Source: Chitinophaga silvisoli
GTDB taxonomy: Bacteria > Bacteroidota > Bacteroidia > Chitinophagales > Chitinophagaceae
DNA length: 64,000 bases
Reading direction: 5' to 3'
Assembly: GCF_003412465.1 (NCBI RefSeq)
Contig: NZ_QTJV01000001.1
Span: forward strand, 992,001-1,056,000
In this document: positions 29,801 to 37,558 of the stretch, in pieces
Layout of the letters: every line of letters starts with the position of its first letter
How positions within the stretch are numbered: position 1 is the stretch's first letter
Made by a program: the position numbers and the translations under genes
Notes under the pieces: generated by a model
Seen by the model: the letters and a program-made list of their open reading frames with translations, nothing else
What the model was told of the DNA's origin: nothing
Database searches by the model: none

Positions 29801-30283
29801 AAGGTCATCGTAGGCACCGGGTACACTGTCTTCGCCCAGGGCCAGTTTGTAAGCGGCAACTGCACTGCTCATACAGAGCCGGGAATTGGTATCTATGTTA
29901 TTGCTACCGATGAAGCCCTTGATGAGTTTATTGACTACATAGTATTCTTCGGTAAGGCATTGCCCGGATGCGTAGAAAGCTACTGCATCCGGGCCATATT
30001 GCTGAATGATTTGTGTAAACACAGCCGCGGTGCGGTCCAGGGCCTGATCCCAGGAAACGCGTTGCCTGGGTAAGTGGCGGTTGTAGCGCATTTCAGGATA
30101 ATACAACCTATCGCTGGTGTCCATTACGGTATAGTGCAGGTTCATTCCTTTGGAGCAGAGCATGCCCCTGTTTACAGGATGATCCTTATCGCCTTCTACC
30201 TGGATTTTTCCCTGACGGTCCTGATGCACGACAATGCCGCATCCTACTCCGCAATAGCAACAGGTTGTTTTATAGGAAGCCAT
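26795..30283 (-). CDS. Assimilatory nitrate reductase fused to FAD reductase and BFD-like [2Fe-2S] domain
   Basis: A 1162-residue fusion. Residues 1-690 form a molybdopterin oxidoreductase of the Nas/Nap group. Cysteines at 8, 11, 15 and about 43 bind a [4Fe-4S] cluster. The likely molybdenum ligand is the Cys in SRLCMSS near 136. A C-terminal molydop-binding domain (LILTTGRIRDQWHTMSKTGK) follows. From about 703, IIIIGAGAGACGF starts a pyridine-nucleotide/FAD reductase domain like NirB, with GGGLLGIELAASL for NAD(P)H. The last 55 residues carry C-x-C and C-x-x-C of a BFD-type iron-sulfur domain. It should reduce nitrate to nitrite with NAD(P)H as one chain. It overlaps the transporter gene by 40 nt. 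Confidence 0.92.
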   Translation of the reverse strand: MASYKTTCCYCGVGCGIVVHQDRQGKIQVEGDKDHPVNRGMLCSKGMNLHYTVMDTSDRLYYPEMRYNRHLPRQRVSWDQALDRTAAVFTQIIQQYGPDAVAFYASGQCLTEEYYVVNKLIKGFIGSNNIDTNSRLCMSSAVAAYKLALGEDSVPGAYDDLELADCIFVAGANPAWCHPILWRRVEAAKAANPDLKIIVSDPRVTQSCATADLHLQIHPGTDIVLHHAIGRILIEQGHIDPLFIRDHTDGFQQYREIVMERSIASAAEICDIPEAAICEAASLIGNASGFMTLWTMGLNQSVVGVRKNLSLINLHLITGQIGKPGAGPFSLTGQPNAMGGREVGGLSNLLPAHRVLDNPAHRKEVQEFWGGVPLSEKPGLTATEMFTALNDGKLKAIWIMCTNPLVSLPDARLAEAALKKAKFVVVQEISNRPETLQYADVILPAAAWTEKEGTMTNAERRISYLQKLTTPPGEALPDAEIICRFARKMGFHGFDYENAAAIYAEHCRLTAGTNIDVSGLNYTTLQEKRTVQWPYPQGATGDGTPRLFTDQTFYTQTGKAVIHSFPDGNNSTPPDPELPLILTTGRIRDQWHTMSKTGKVSKLKQHIPAPLLEIHPDDAEERDIKADDIVEIFNANGNVRVKAQLSTNIKKGVVFLPMHWGKTLNSDLNRANNLTHTLVDPISKQPDLKYSAVQVRRFQKPAQRIIIIGAGAGACGFVKSYRALNTTDDITVFSKENLPFYNRVMLPDYISGTQQWQQLVKMTDEEEAELNVNLLRGISIVDIDRRNKTVTDSLGNEHQYDILILAMGSRAAMLKGVPPLPGVFTMRNRMDADAFIKHIDPAKGKVMIAGGGLLGIELAASLREIGMEVGVLQRTSRLMSAQLDKLGSQLLYEELTDRGIEILYNDEIERFTGIRHLDGIRLKSGRHVPCQAVVLSIGTSPNIELAQASQLNCNRGVIVNDYMQTSDPDVFAIGEIAEFKGTLYGITAAAEQQAAVVAKFLSGDISTYYQGSLFMNILKMHGTDLCAMGTVETPNDPAYEEVVFIDKSKRYYKKCVIHNDRLIGAILIGDKSEFLEFRDLIANKTELSEKRLALLRSNRKATPVIGKLICSCGSVGEGNIKEKIKEGIHTLEGICQATGAGTGCGSCRPEVKAILEKVLQPC

Positions 30284-31542
30284 GATTTCGCCGGTTTACT
30301 GATGAATCTTGTGAGCATCACGATGAGCGAGACACCGATTACGATGTAGCCGATATAAGTGAATGCCTGTACATATGTGATAGACTCAGACTTAAAGAGG
30401 AAGCCAAAGAGCATTCCACCCAGGTTACCGCCTGCACCTACGATGCCGCTCACCAGTCCGATATTCTTATTATTGATGAAGGGTACGATGCCGTAAGTAG
30501 CGCCATTGGCCATCTTGAGGAAGAGTGCAAAGCTGAGCATGGAGATGATAGCCAGTGTGAGATTGCCTGCCTGTGCGAAGAACAGCAGGCCGATACCTTC
30601 GAGTAATAATACGATGGCGAGCAGGCGGCCTTTTCCTTTCAGTCCGAAGCGGGCACCTACCTTATCCGAAACGATCCCCCCCATGGCACGGGCAAAGAGA
30701 TTCATGAATCCGAATACGCCCGCCCAAAAGCCTGCACTGCTTTGTGATAAGTGGAAAGTATCTACAAAGTGAAGTGATGCGACATTGTCGAAGGTGATCT
30801 CCATACCAAAGCACATAGCGTATGCAAGTGTTAATGCCCAGATGCGCCAGTCGGCAAGAATGGTATAATCTGTTTTGGTTTTACCGGCGTGATGATCTAT
30901 TTCATCGAAGTTACCGTTTGGAGTATCTTTTGTAAAGCGGGCATACAGGAATGCTACGATCAGCATCATGATGCCGGGAATGATCATTGCATAGCGCCAT
31001 GCTTCAGACTTAGTAAACCCAAAGCCTACTATGGTTGCAAAAATAACAGGCATTACCATGTTGGTGACACCACCACCCAGGTTACCCCAGCCGCCGGTTA
31101 CTGCATTGGCAGTGCCTTTGATATTGGCGGCAAACATCATGGAGGTATGATATTGTGTCACTACAAAGGAAGCGCCTATTACGCTGATGGCTAAGCGGAA
31201 AAGTAAGAAGGTGGTATAGTCCCGGCTCAGGCCCACGAGAAAAACAGGCAGTGAACCTGCGATCAGCAACCGGATAGCTGTCTTTCTGGGCCCCCATGTA
31301 TCGCAAAGCCTACCGATGATCAGGCGGGCCAGGATGGTTCCTGACACAGATGCAATGATGATATTGCCTACCTGTCCCTTGGAGAGGCCGAGGTCTTCAC
31401 GAATGGTGGGCATGAGCGGTGCAAGGCCGAACCAGCCGAAGAAGCAAACAAAGAACATGAGCCAGGTAATGTGAAAGGTGCGCATGTTAATGCTATTCAA
31501 AGAGAATAGCGGAAGAGTCGTGAGCTGGTTGTTTTGCGACAT
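30244..31542 (-). CDS. narK: Nitrate/nitrite transporter, major facilitator superfamily
   Basis: A 432-residue protein with 12 predicted membrane helices. The two nitrate-porter signatures are present: GGWGNLGGGVTNMVMP in the fifth helix region and GIVGAGGNLGGMLFGF in the eleventh. RLIIGRLCDTWGPRK is the helix 2-3 MFS loop. It should import nitrate (and possibly exchange nitrite) at the inner membrane. The frame is open 27 codons upstream, but the ATG at 31542 gives the usual short cytoplasmic N-terminus before the first helix. Its end lies 40 nt inside the nitrate reductase gene, a strong sign of cotranscription. Confidence 0.93.
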   Translation of the reverse strand: MSQNNQLTTLPLFSLNSINMRTFHITWLMFFVCFFGWFGLAPLMPTIREDLGLSKGQVGNIIIASVSGTILARLIIGRLCDTWGPRKTAIRLLIAGSLPVFLVGLSRDYTTFLLFRLAISVIGASFVVTQYHTSMMFAANIKGTANAVTGGWGNLGGGVTNMVMPVIFATIVGFGFTKSEAWRYAMIIPGIMMLIVAFLYARFTKDTPNGNFDEIDHHAGKTKTDYTILADWRIWALTLAYAMCFGMEITFDNVASLHFVDTFHLSQSSAGFWAGVFGFMNLFARAMGGIVSDKVGARFGLKGKGRLLAIVLLLEGIGLLFFAQAGNLTLAIISMLSFALFLKMANGATYGIVPFINNKNIGLVSGIVGAGGNLGGMLFGFLFKSESITYVQAFTYIGYIVIGVSLIVMLTRFISKPAKSWLPIKQPVAIAE

Positions 31543-31655
31543 AGTGCAATGAGTTTTTTTGGTTGAGTAATGGCATGGCGATACCGTATCCGGATAAATC
31601 GGATAATTTTTCTTTTGATTCAATCTTATTATTCGAAAACGGCTGTCTTAATCCT

Positions 31656-33011
31656 TTACCTGAAAATAAAATCCGGTTTGATGATGATCATTAAGTAAGC
31701 CCAGTTACTATTGCTTTTAGCATTTGCAACATTCTTAACGCCTGCGGATGTTAATGCATTGGTGCTCCAGAAGTGGCTATAGCCGGCTTCGAAGCTGACT
31801 ACTTTTGTCAGGGCAAGGTTGCCTACGATATCCAGTTCTTCCCCAAAACGGCGGGTATCGTACCCTGGAATTTCACTGCTGGCGAGAAATTCATGCAGAT
31901 CGCCGGTGAGTGTCCATTTTGTATTGGGTTTGTATTTTGTTTTGATATAGTAGTCCTGCAGGCCCCGGTTGCCGAAAGGACTGCCTACATAGAAGTAGTC
32001 CATATAGCCCCAGTATTTATGTGGGGTACCATACAGGAAGTCGAAGGCATTGCTGGTTTTGCCATCGGAGGAGGTACCCCCTGTGGCGAAGTCTGCACCT
32101 GCGCCGGCGCTGAATGGTTTGGATACCTGGTACATAAAGTTTGCATTCAGGGTGGCTGCATTCAGTTTCAGACCGGTTGCGCCTTTGCCAAACTGATAGT
32201 AGCCGGAGGCAGATACTGTCCACTTATCAAAAGTGTTGGTATAAAACAGCCCGGTGGTCATACGGGTGTATGTAGCCTGTTCATATACCTTGGTAGCTAC
32301 ACCATTCACAGTATCGGTGTGATACTTTGAGAACTGGTCGGCGAAGAAGAGGAATGACATATTACCCTTCTTAAATTTTTTGCCGGCATAGAGGAATTCC
32401 ATGGCTTTGTACATGGTACCTGCATTGGTAGTTGCGGTGTAATTGCCCGGAGGGGTTTCATTATAGATTGTGCCGGTGGTGTTTTCCCTGTTCTGATTAA
32501 AGCCGCCTCCCAGGTGTAACTGGAAAGGGCCTGTTTCGTACTTCAGGATGGCAGCATCGTGGCGACGGCCTTGTTGCAGCCAGTCCAGGTTACCCAGTAG
32601 ACGCATATCGTCATATGCAATTTCCTGTCGGCCGACTTTCAGGTTCAGGGCTTTGTTTTTGTACACGGTATCGAGGAGCATAACTTCTGCCCAGGCTTCG
32701 TGTACCATCAGGCCATTGAGATCCTGTGTCGTTGTCCTGTTAATCAGAGATACGTCCTGCCCCCATACCCTCACATCCTGGATAGTAGCACCCAGTTTGA
32801 AGCGGTAACCGGTGAACCCGGCCATAAGGCGGGTACGCTGGGATGTAAATACGGCGGGATTCGATCCCTTTGGAAGAGGAGCTCCTTGTCCATCACGGTA
32901 CTCAGTACGAGTCCTTAATTGTGCTCCGATAGAAAACTGCGCATCAACATTGAGGTAGGAGATTGCGCTCAGCAAAATGGAGAATGCTCCGGTGCGGAAC
33001 AGTAGCTTCAT
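31656..33011 (-). CDS. Outer-membrane porin, alginate-export family
   Basis: A 451-residue beta-barrel protein with a signal peptide (FRTGAFSILLSAISYLNVDA) cleaved near residue 24. Alternating hydrophobic strands run through the protein, and it ends with an aromatic residue in IIKPDFIFR. SIGAQLRTRTEYRDGQGAP and LKVGRQEIAYDDMRLLGNLDW are typical of the alginate_exp family. Such barrels occur in many Bacteroidota nitrate loci, and this one sits between nirD and the transporter gene. It probably lets nitrate or nitrite cross the outer membrane; alginate export is unlikely here because no alginate genes are present. Confidence 0.8.
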   Translation of the reverse strand: MKLLFRTGAFSILLSAISYLNVDAQFSIGAQLRTRTEYRDGQGAPLPKGSNPAVFTSQRTRLMAGFTGYRFKLGATIQDVRVWGQDVSLINRTTTQDLNGLMVHEAWAEVMLLDTVYKNKALNLKVGRQEIAYDDMRLLGNLDWLQQGRRHDAAILKYETGPFQLHLGGGFNQNRENTTGTIYNETPPGNYTATTNAGTMYKAMEFLYAGKKFKKGNMSFLFFADQFSKYHTDTVNGVATKVYEQATYTRMTTGLFYTNTFDKWTVSASGYYQFGKGATGLKLNAATLNANFMYQVSKPFSAGAGADFATGGTSSDGKTSNAFDFLYGTPHKYWGYMDYFYVGSPFGNRGLQDYYIKTKYKPNTKWTLTGDLHEFLASSEIPGYDTRRFGEELDIVGNLALTKVVSFEAGYSHFWSTNALTSAGVKNVANAKSNSNWAYLMIIIKPDFIFR

Positions 33012-33034
33012 AAATTCTGGTTGAGTGGTGTTAG

Positions 33035-33084
33035 TTACGATTGTTTCACTGTAATCATTCAGTACATGACAGGTACAATCGTAA
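33035..33084. repeat. Inverted repeat between nirD and the porin gene
   Basis: TTACGATTGT at 33035-33044 and ACAATCGTAA at 33075-33084 are perfect 10-bp inverted copies separated by 30 nt. They lie in the 74-nt gap between the nirD stop and the porin start. They could form an mRNA stem or a protein-binding pair. No T-run follows on the minus strand, so a simple terminator is unlikely. Confidence 0.5.
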
Positions 33085-33085
33085 T

Positions 33086-33457
33086 TTACATGATCGCCAC
33101 CGGATTATATAATCCTATATATACTTTATTTTCTATCACTTTCACCGGGTAAGTCGTAATGCTGCATTCATGCTCGTCTGTGAGACAGCGGCCGTCTTTC
33201 AGTGAGAATGTCTTCTTATGAAAAGGGCAGGCAACTTTCGGTTCTCCTTCCTGGGTGCCGGTCATACCCCGGCTCAGGGCCATCTGCTGGCGGTGTGGGC
33301 AAAGGTTCTGGGTGGCATACCATTCGTTTCTGCGGGCAAAGTAAAACAGGGCAACCTGTTCATCGCCCAGTTTTACACATACTCCACCATTAGGAGGCAC
33401 GTCTGTGGTATGGCAGGCAAGTACCCATTCTTTCTGGGTGTCGGTAGTTACTTCCAT
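33086..33457 (-). CDS. nirD: Nitrite reductase small subunit, Rieske-type
   Basis: A 123-residue Rieske-like ferredoxin subunit of NAD(P)H nitrite reductase. Both ligand pairs are visible: C-P-H near residue 53 and C-P-F-H near residue 77, so a [2Fe-2S] cluster should be bound. Many enterobacterial NirD proteins lack these ligands, which makes this the assimilatory type. Its start overlaps the end of nirB by 10 nt, and it forms the usual NirBD pair. Confidence 0.93.
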   Translation of the reverse strand: MEVTTDTQKEWVLACHTTDVPPNGGVCVKLGDEQVALFYFARRNEWYATQNLCPHRQQMALSRGMTGTQEGEPKVACPFHKKTFSLKDGRCLTDEHECSITTYPVKVIENKVYIGLYNPVAIM

Positions 33458-35934
33458 TCGGCAGCTTTTTTTTGTTCTCTGAGATGATCGAATTTTACGG
33501 TAGGGTCTTTTTCGCCGGGAGCGTTCACGAAGTGATTGAATCGCTTGCGCAGTTCGGGATTGTCAACTACCTCTTTCCATTCGCATTTATATCTGTCTAC
33601 GAGTGATTGCATTTCTGCTTCCAGCTCATTGGCGATACCCAGGCTATCGTTTACGACTACGTTGCGGAGGTAGGTGATACCGCCATCCAGTTTGTTGAGC
33701 CATGTAGCGGTACGGGTGAGGGGATCGGCCGTTTTAATATAGAACATGAGGAAGCGGTCAATGTAGCGGATGCAGGTTTCACTATCCAGGTCTGAAGCGA
33801 GCAGGATGGCATGCTGTGGTTTGGAACCACCATTTCCCCCTACATACAGGTTCCAGCCTTTTTCTGTCGCGATGATGCCAAAGTCTTTGCTCTGGGCTTC
33901 TGCACATTCACGGATACAGCCTGAAACGGCTGATTTAATCTTGTGAGGTGCACGCAAACCACGGTAACGTTCTTCGATCTGAATGGCAAAGCTTACGCTA
34001 TCGTGCAGACCAAAACGGCACCAGGTAGAACCTACACAACTTTTCACAGTGCGGAGTGCTTTGCCGTACGCATGGCCGCTCTCGAAGCCCGCAGCGATCA
34101 ATTCTTCCCAAATGGAAGGCAGATCGCTGAGGTGAGCTCCGAAGAGGTCTATACGCTGACCACCGGTGATTTTGGTGTAGAGATTGTATTTAAGGGCCAC
34201 CTGTGCGATGACCAGTAATTTAGCAGGGGTAATTTCGCCTCCCGGGATACGGGGTACTACGGAATAGGTGCCGCCTTTCTGGATATTGGCCAGGAAGCGG
34301 TCGTTGGAATCCTGTACGGTGTCATTGCCTTTGTCGAGAATGAGTTCGTTCCAGAGACTGGCGAGGATAGAGGCGACTACGGGTTTGCAGGTTTCGCAGC
34401 CATCGCCCTGACCGTAGGTATCCAGGACCTCGTCGAAGGTATACAGTTGTTTTACTTTGATGAGGTCATATAATTCCTGGCGGGAATAATGGAAGTGTTC
34501 ACAGAGTACGTTGCGGATGTATTTGCCCTGTGCTTTCATGGTAGAGGTGATCAGGTCTTTGACCATGGGAACACAACCACCACAGCAGGTACCGGCTTTG
34601 GTACATTTCTTTACATCATTGAGAGATTCATGGCCTGCTTCCACTGCCTGGCAGATGGCTGCTTTGGTAACGCTTTCGCAACTGCAGATGATGGCATCGT
34701 CCGGCAGGCCTAATACCCCGGGACCTGCCTCTGTGGCACCTCCGCGGGCACCGAGCAGCACATCTTCCGGATTTGGGGGCAGTATTACTTTGTTCTTAGC
34801 GGTTTGCAGCAGCATATTGTAAGCTTCTGCTTCGCCAACGAGGATACCGCCTATGAGGGTCTTACCATCGTCAGAGACATTAATACGTTTGTAGATACCT
34901 TTCATGGTGTCTTCATATACAATAGGGCGGCCGGTGAAGGGATCACCGAAGCTGGCTACGTCAACGCCGATGAGTTTGAGTTTGGTGCTCATGTCGTAGC
35001 CGGTGAAAGATTTATCGCCACTGCTAAGATTGGTAGCAACAACTTCCGCCATTTCGTAACCGGGGGCTACGAGGCCATAGACCATACCATTATGCAGGGC
35101 ACATTCACCAATGGCAAAGATGGCCGGATCGGTGGTTTGCAGGTGGTCGTTTACTACGATACCTCCCCGGTGACCGGTATCCAGGCCGCAGAGTTTTGCA
35201 AGTTCATCTCTGGGTTTAATACCAGCTGAAATAACGAGCATGTCGGCTTCAAGGACGGAGTCGTCAGCAAATTGTAATCCTGTAATGGTGTCGTCACCTA
35301 ATATAATAGAGGTGTTCTTATTGGTATGAATTTCCAGGCCGAGTTGGTTGAGTTTGGACTGAAGGATGCGTGAACCGGCATCATCGATCTGGCGGGGCAT
35401 AAGCCGGGGGGCAAATTCGATGACGTGGGTATCGGGGATACCGAGGTCCAGGAGGGCTTTGGCAGCTTCCAGGCCCAGGAGACCACCACCTATAACTACA
35501 CCACGTTTTGCTTTGGGAGCGTAATCGCGCATGAGTTCCAGGTCTTCGATGGTACGGTAAATGAATACGCCTTTTTTGTCAACGCCGGGAATGGGGGGAA
35601 CAAAAGCGGCTGAACCTGTGGCAAATATGAGATAATCATAGGATTCGTTGATACCTTTGTAGGAATGAACGGTTTTATTTTCACGGTCGATATGTTGGAC
35701 AGGGTCTCCTAAATGCAGGCGAATATTATTTTCGCTGTACCAGGAGGCGGGAGCGAGGAGGAGGTCGTCCGCAGTTTTGCCTGCGAAGAATTCGCTCAGG
35801 TGCACCCGGTCGTAAGCGGGGCGGGGCTCTTCGCCAAATATCGTGATCTGAGGTGGTGTAGCGTGGGTCTTGGAGAGGATCTTCTCACAAAACTTATAGC
35901 TTACCATTCCGTTGCCAATGATTACTATTTTCAT
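33448..35934 (-). CDS. nirB: NAD(P)H nitrite reductase large subunit
   Basis: An 828-residue siroheme enzyme reducing nitrite to ammonium. It has an N-terminal FAD/NAD(P)H domain (IVIIGNGMVSYKFCEKIL, GGGLLGLEAAKALLDLG), then two BFD-type cysteine regions near 420 and 490 (ICSCESV, CCGGC). The nitrite/sulfite reductase domains follow from about 550. The siroheme/[4Fe-4S] ligands are CVGSTWC (about 629-635) and CIREC (about 672-676). It is the first gene of the minus-strand nitrate/nitrite operon and starts 183 nt from the divergent siroheme gene. Two Fnr-like palindromes lie in that gap. Confidence 0.96.
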   Translation of the reverse strand: MKIVIIGNGMVSYKFCEKILSKTHATPPQITIFGEEPRPAYDRVHLSEFFAGKTADDLLLAPASWYSENNIRLHLGDPVQHIDRENKTVHSYKGINESYDYLIFATGSAAFVPPIPGVDKKGVFIYRTIEDLELMRDYAPKAKRGVVIGGGLLGLEAAKALLDLGIPDTHVIEFAPRLMPRQIDDAGSRILQSKLNQLGLEIHTNKNTSIILGDDTITGLQFADDSVLEADMLVISAGIKPRDELAKLCGLDTGHRGGIVVNDHLQTTDPAIFAIGECALHNGMVYGLVAPGYEMAEVVATNLSSGDKSFTGYDMSTKLKLIGVDVASFGDPFTGRPIVYEDTMKGIYKRINVSDDGKTLIGGILVGEAEAYNMLLQTAKNKVILPPNPEDVLLGARGGATEAGPGVLGLPDDAIICSCESVTKAAICQAVEAGHESLNDVKKCTKAGTCCGGCVPMVKDLITSTMKAQGKYIRNVLCEHFHYSRQELYDLIKVKQLYTFDEVLDTYGQGDGCETCKPVVASILASLWNELILDKGNDTVQDSNDRFLANIQKGGTYSVVPRIPGGEITPAKLLVIAQVALKYNLYTKITGGQRIDLFGAHLSDLPSIWEELIAAGFESGHAYGKALRTVKSCVGSTWCRFGLHDSVSFAIQIEERYRGLRAPHKIKSAVSGCIRECAEAQSKDFGIIATEKGWNLYVGGNGGSKPQHAILLASDLDSETCIRYIDRFLMFYIKTADPLTRTATWLNKLDGGITYLRNVVVNDSLGIANELEAEMQSLVDRYKCEWKEVVDNPELRKRFNHFVNAPGEKDPTVKFDHLREQKKAAEWK

Positions 35935-36022
35935 GGTTGATAAGAAGCAGAAGGTTGTTTATGATAAAATATTTAATATGATTGCTTTTTCCTGATTGAG
36001 CGCTGAAATTCTTCCTTTTTCT

Positions 36023-36036
36023 ATGATTTGCATCAT
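36023..36036. promoter_or_regulatory. Fnr/Crp-family operator, site 1
   Basis: ATGATTTGCATCAT is a perfect palindrome of the form ATGAT-N4-ATCAT, which keeps the TGAT-N4-ATCA core of the Fnr box TTGAT-N4-ATCAA. It is centred about 95 bp upstream of the nirB ATG, leaving room for class II activation of a nirB promoter near 35988. The Fnr-type regulator encoded at 36869 is the natural candidate to bind it. Confidence 0.65.
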
Positions 36037-36075
36037 GAAATTAAGAATAATGATTGTATTTTTATAGTGATTGTT

Positions 36076-36089
36076 ATGATTTATATCAC
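36076..36089. promoter_or_regulatory. Fnr/Crp-family operator, site 2
   Basis: ATGATTTATATCAC contains the same TGAT-N4-ATCA core with one outer mismatch. Its centre lies 53 bp from that of site 1, about five helical turns, and 35 bp upstream of the methyltransferase ATG. This position could mean repression or tuning of the cobA-fnr transcript. Spacing and sequence are observed; regulation is inferred. Confidence 0.55.
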
Positions 36090-36117
36090 ATATAATTATT
36101 TGTAATATTAATTAAGT

Positions 36118-36882
36118 ATGGCAAAATTATCCCTTGTAGGTGCTGGGCCGGGTGATCCGGAGTTGATTACGCTAAAGGCTATTAATGTATTAAAGAGGGC
36201 GGATGTCATTCTTTATGATGCGTTGGTAAATGAGGAATTGTTGGGTTATGCCCGGCCGGGGGCGGTATTGAAGTTTGTAGGTAAGCGGTACGGGTGCCAT
36301 TCTCTGTCTCAGCAGGAAATCAATCACCTGATTGTAGAATATGCTTTTAGTCATGGGCATGTGGTGAGGTTGAAAGGGGGGGATCCGTTTGTATTTGGCC
36401 GTGCAGGGGAGGAGATTGCAGCTGCTAATGCAGCAGGGATACAGGTGGAGGTGATTCCGGGCATTTCCAGTGCCCTGGCAGCGGCGGAGTCCCAGATGAT
36501 TCCATTGACCAGCAGGGGGGTGACAGAAAGTTTCTGGGTAACGACCGGTACAACGCTAACGGGGGATATTTCGGGGGATATTGAACTGGCGGCCCGTTCT
36601 ACGGCTACTGTCATTATATTAATGGCCATGAGCAAACTGGAAGCGATTATGGAGATCTTTGCCAGGCACGGGAAAAAGGATCTGCCGGTAGCTATTATCC
36701 AGGAGGCTACTACCGGGAGGGATAAGATGGTAGTTGGCACGGTGACTGACATCTATTATAAGTCACAACACGAAGGAATGGCAAATCCTGCTGTGATAGT
36801 AGTGGGAGAAGTAGTACGTTTGCGTAATATAGCTGCCGAAGTGCAGGCATTGATCAAAAAAAAGAGCAATGAAGAAAGATAA
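36118..36882 (+). CDS. cobA: Uroporphyrinogen-III C-methyltransferase (siroheme synthesis)
   Basis: A 254-residue SAM-dependent tetrapyrrole methylase. LVGAGPGDPELITLKAINVL at residues 6-25, DALVNEELL, RLKGGDPFVFGRAGEEI and VEVIPGISSALAAAES are family signatures, and length fits the stand-alone SUMT type without CysG domains. It makes precorrin-2, the precursor of the siroheme needed by NirB, encoded divergently. Its end overlaps the regulator gene by 14 nt, so both are probably cotranscribed. No separate precorrin-2 dehydrogenase/ferrochelatase gene is in the window. Confidence 0.95.
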   Translation: MAKLSLVGAGPGDPELITLKAINVLKRADVILYDALVNEELLGYARPGAVLKFVGKRYGCHSLSQQEINHLIVEYAFSHGHVVRLKGGDPFVFGRAGEEIAAANAAGIQVEVIPGISSALAAAESQMIPLTSRGVTESFWVTTGTTLTGDISGDIELAARSTATVIILMAMSKLEAIMEIFARHGKKDLPVAIIQEATTGRDKMVVGTVTDIYYKSQHEGMANPAVIVVGEVVRLRNIAAEVQALIKKKSNEER

Positions 36883-37558
36883 ATCAGGTTGCGACTTAAG
36901 CACCTGTATGTTCTGCCGGCTTTGTGTACCCGAATGGAGACCTGCTATACAGGCACACAAGCAAACCTATACTGTTAAAAAAGGCGGGTTGTTATTTAAG
37001 GAGGGAGACCCGGTACAGGGTATTTTCTTTTTATTTAGTGGTTCGGTAAAGGTGCATAAGCACTGGGGAGAGGAGAAGGAATTGATTGTGCGTTTTGCCC
37101 GCAGGGGAGATATTGTAGGGCACAGGGGAGTGGGGAGCACCCAGTTATATCCCGTATCAGCCACGGCTTTGGAGCCAGTGGAAGTTTGTTTTATTCCCCT
37201 TGAATTTTTCCAGGCCTCACTGAAGGTGAATCATGAATTCCTGTATGCGATGATGCTCTTTTATGCCACGGAGTTACAGGATTCTGAGCAGAAGATGCGG
37301 AACCTGGTGAATATGCCGGTGAAGGGAAGGGTGGCGTATGCCTTATTATTATTGGCAGAGAAGTTTGGGCAGGATGCTGAGGGAAATATAGACCTGATTC
37401 TGAGCAGGCAGGACCTGGCATCTTATACAGGTACGACGTATGAAACGGCTTTCAGGGTGATGAGTGAACTGATCCAGGAGCAGGCTATCGCTGTATCCGG
37501 CAAGAGCATAGCGGTGACAGATACAGCGAAGTTGCAGGTATATTCCCAGTTACAATAG
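36869..37558 (+). CDS. Fnr-type transcription regulator with N-terminal cysteine cluster
   Basis: A 229-residue Crp/Fnr family regulator. Cysteines 8, 13, 16 and 19 form C-x4-C-x2-C-x2-C, and Cys107 sits where E. coli Fnr has its distal ligand (Cys122). This pattern suggests an oxygen- or NO-sensitive [4Fe-4S] cluster. The cyclic-nucleotide-like barrel runs to about 130, and a winged helix follows. The recognition helix TTYETAFRVMSEL keeps the E and R that contact TGA half-sites in Fnr and Crp. The two TGAT-N4-ATCA palindromes upstream of cobA match that specificity. It likely controls nirB operon and its own transcript; its 3' end overlaps the response regulator gene by 9 nt. Confidence 0.87.
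   Translation: MKKDKSGCDLSTCMFCRLCVPEWRPAIQAHKQTYTVKKGGLLFKEGDPVQGIFFLFSGSVKVHKHWGEEKELIVRFARRGDIVGHRGVGSTQLYPVSATALEPVEVCFIPLEFFQASLKVNHEFLYAMMLFYATELQDSEQKMRNLVNMPVKGRVAYALLLLAEKFGQDAEGNIDLILSRQDLASYTGTTYETAFRVMSELIQEQAIAVSGKSIAVTDTAKLQVYSQLQ

Noticed and set aside
31656..33011. Alginate export as the true function of the porin
   Set aside because: No alginate synthesis genes nearby; the gene is embedded in the nitrate/nitrite operon.
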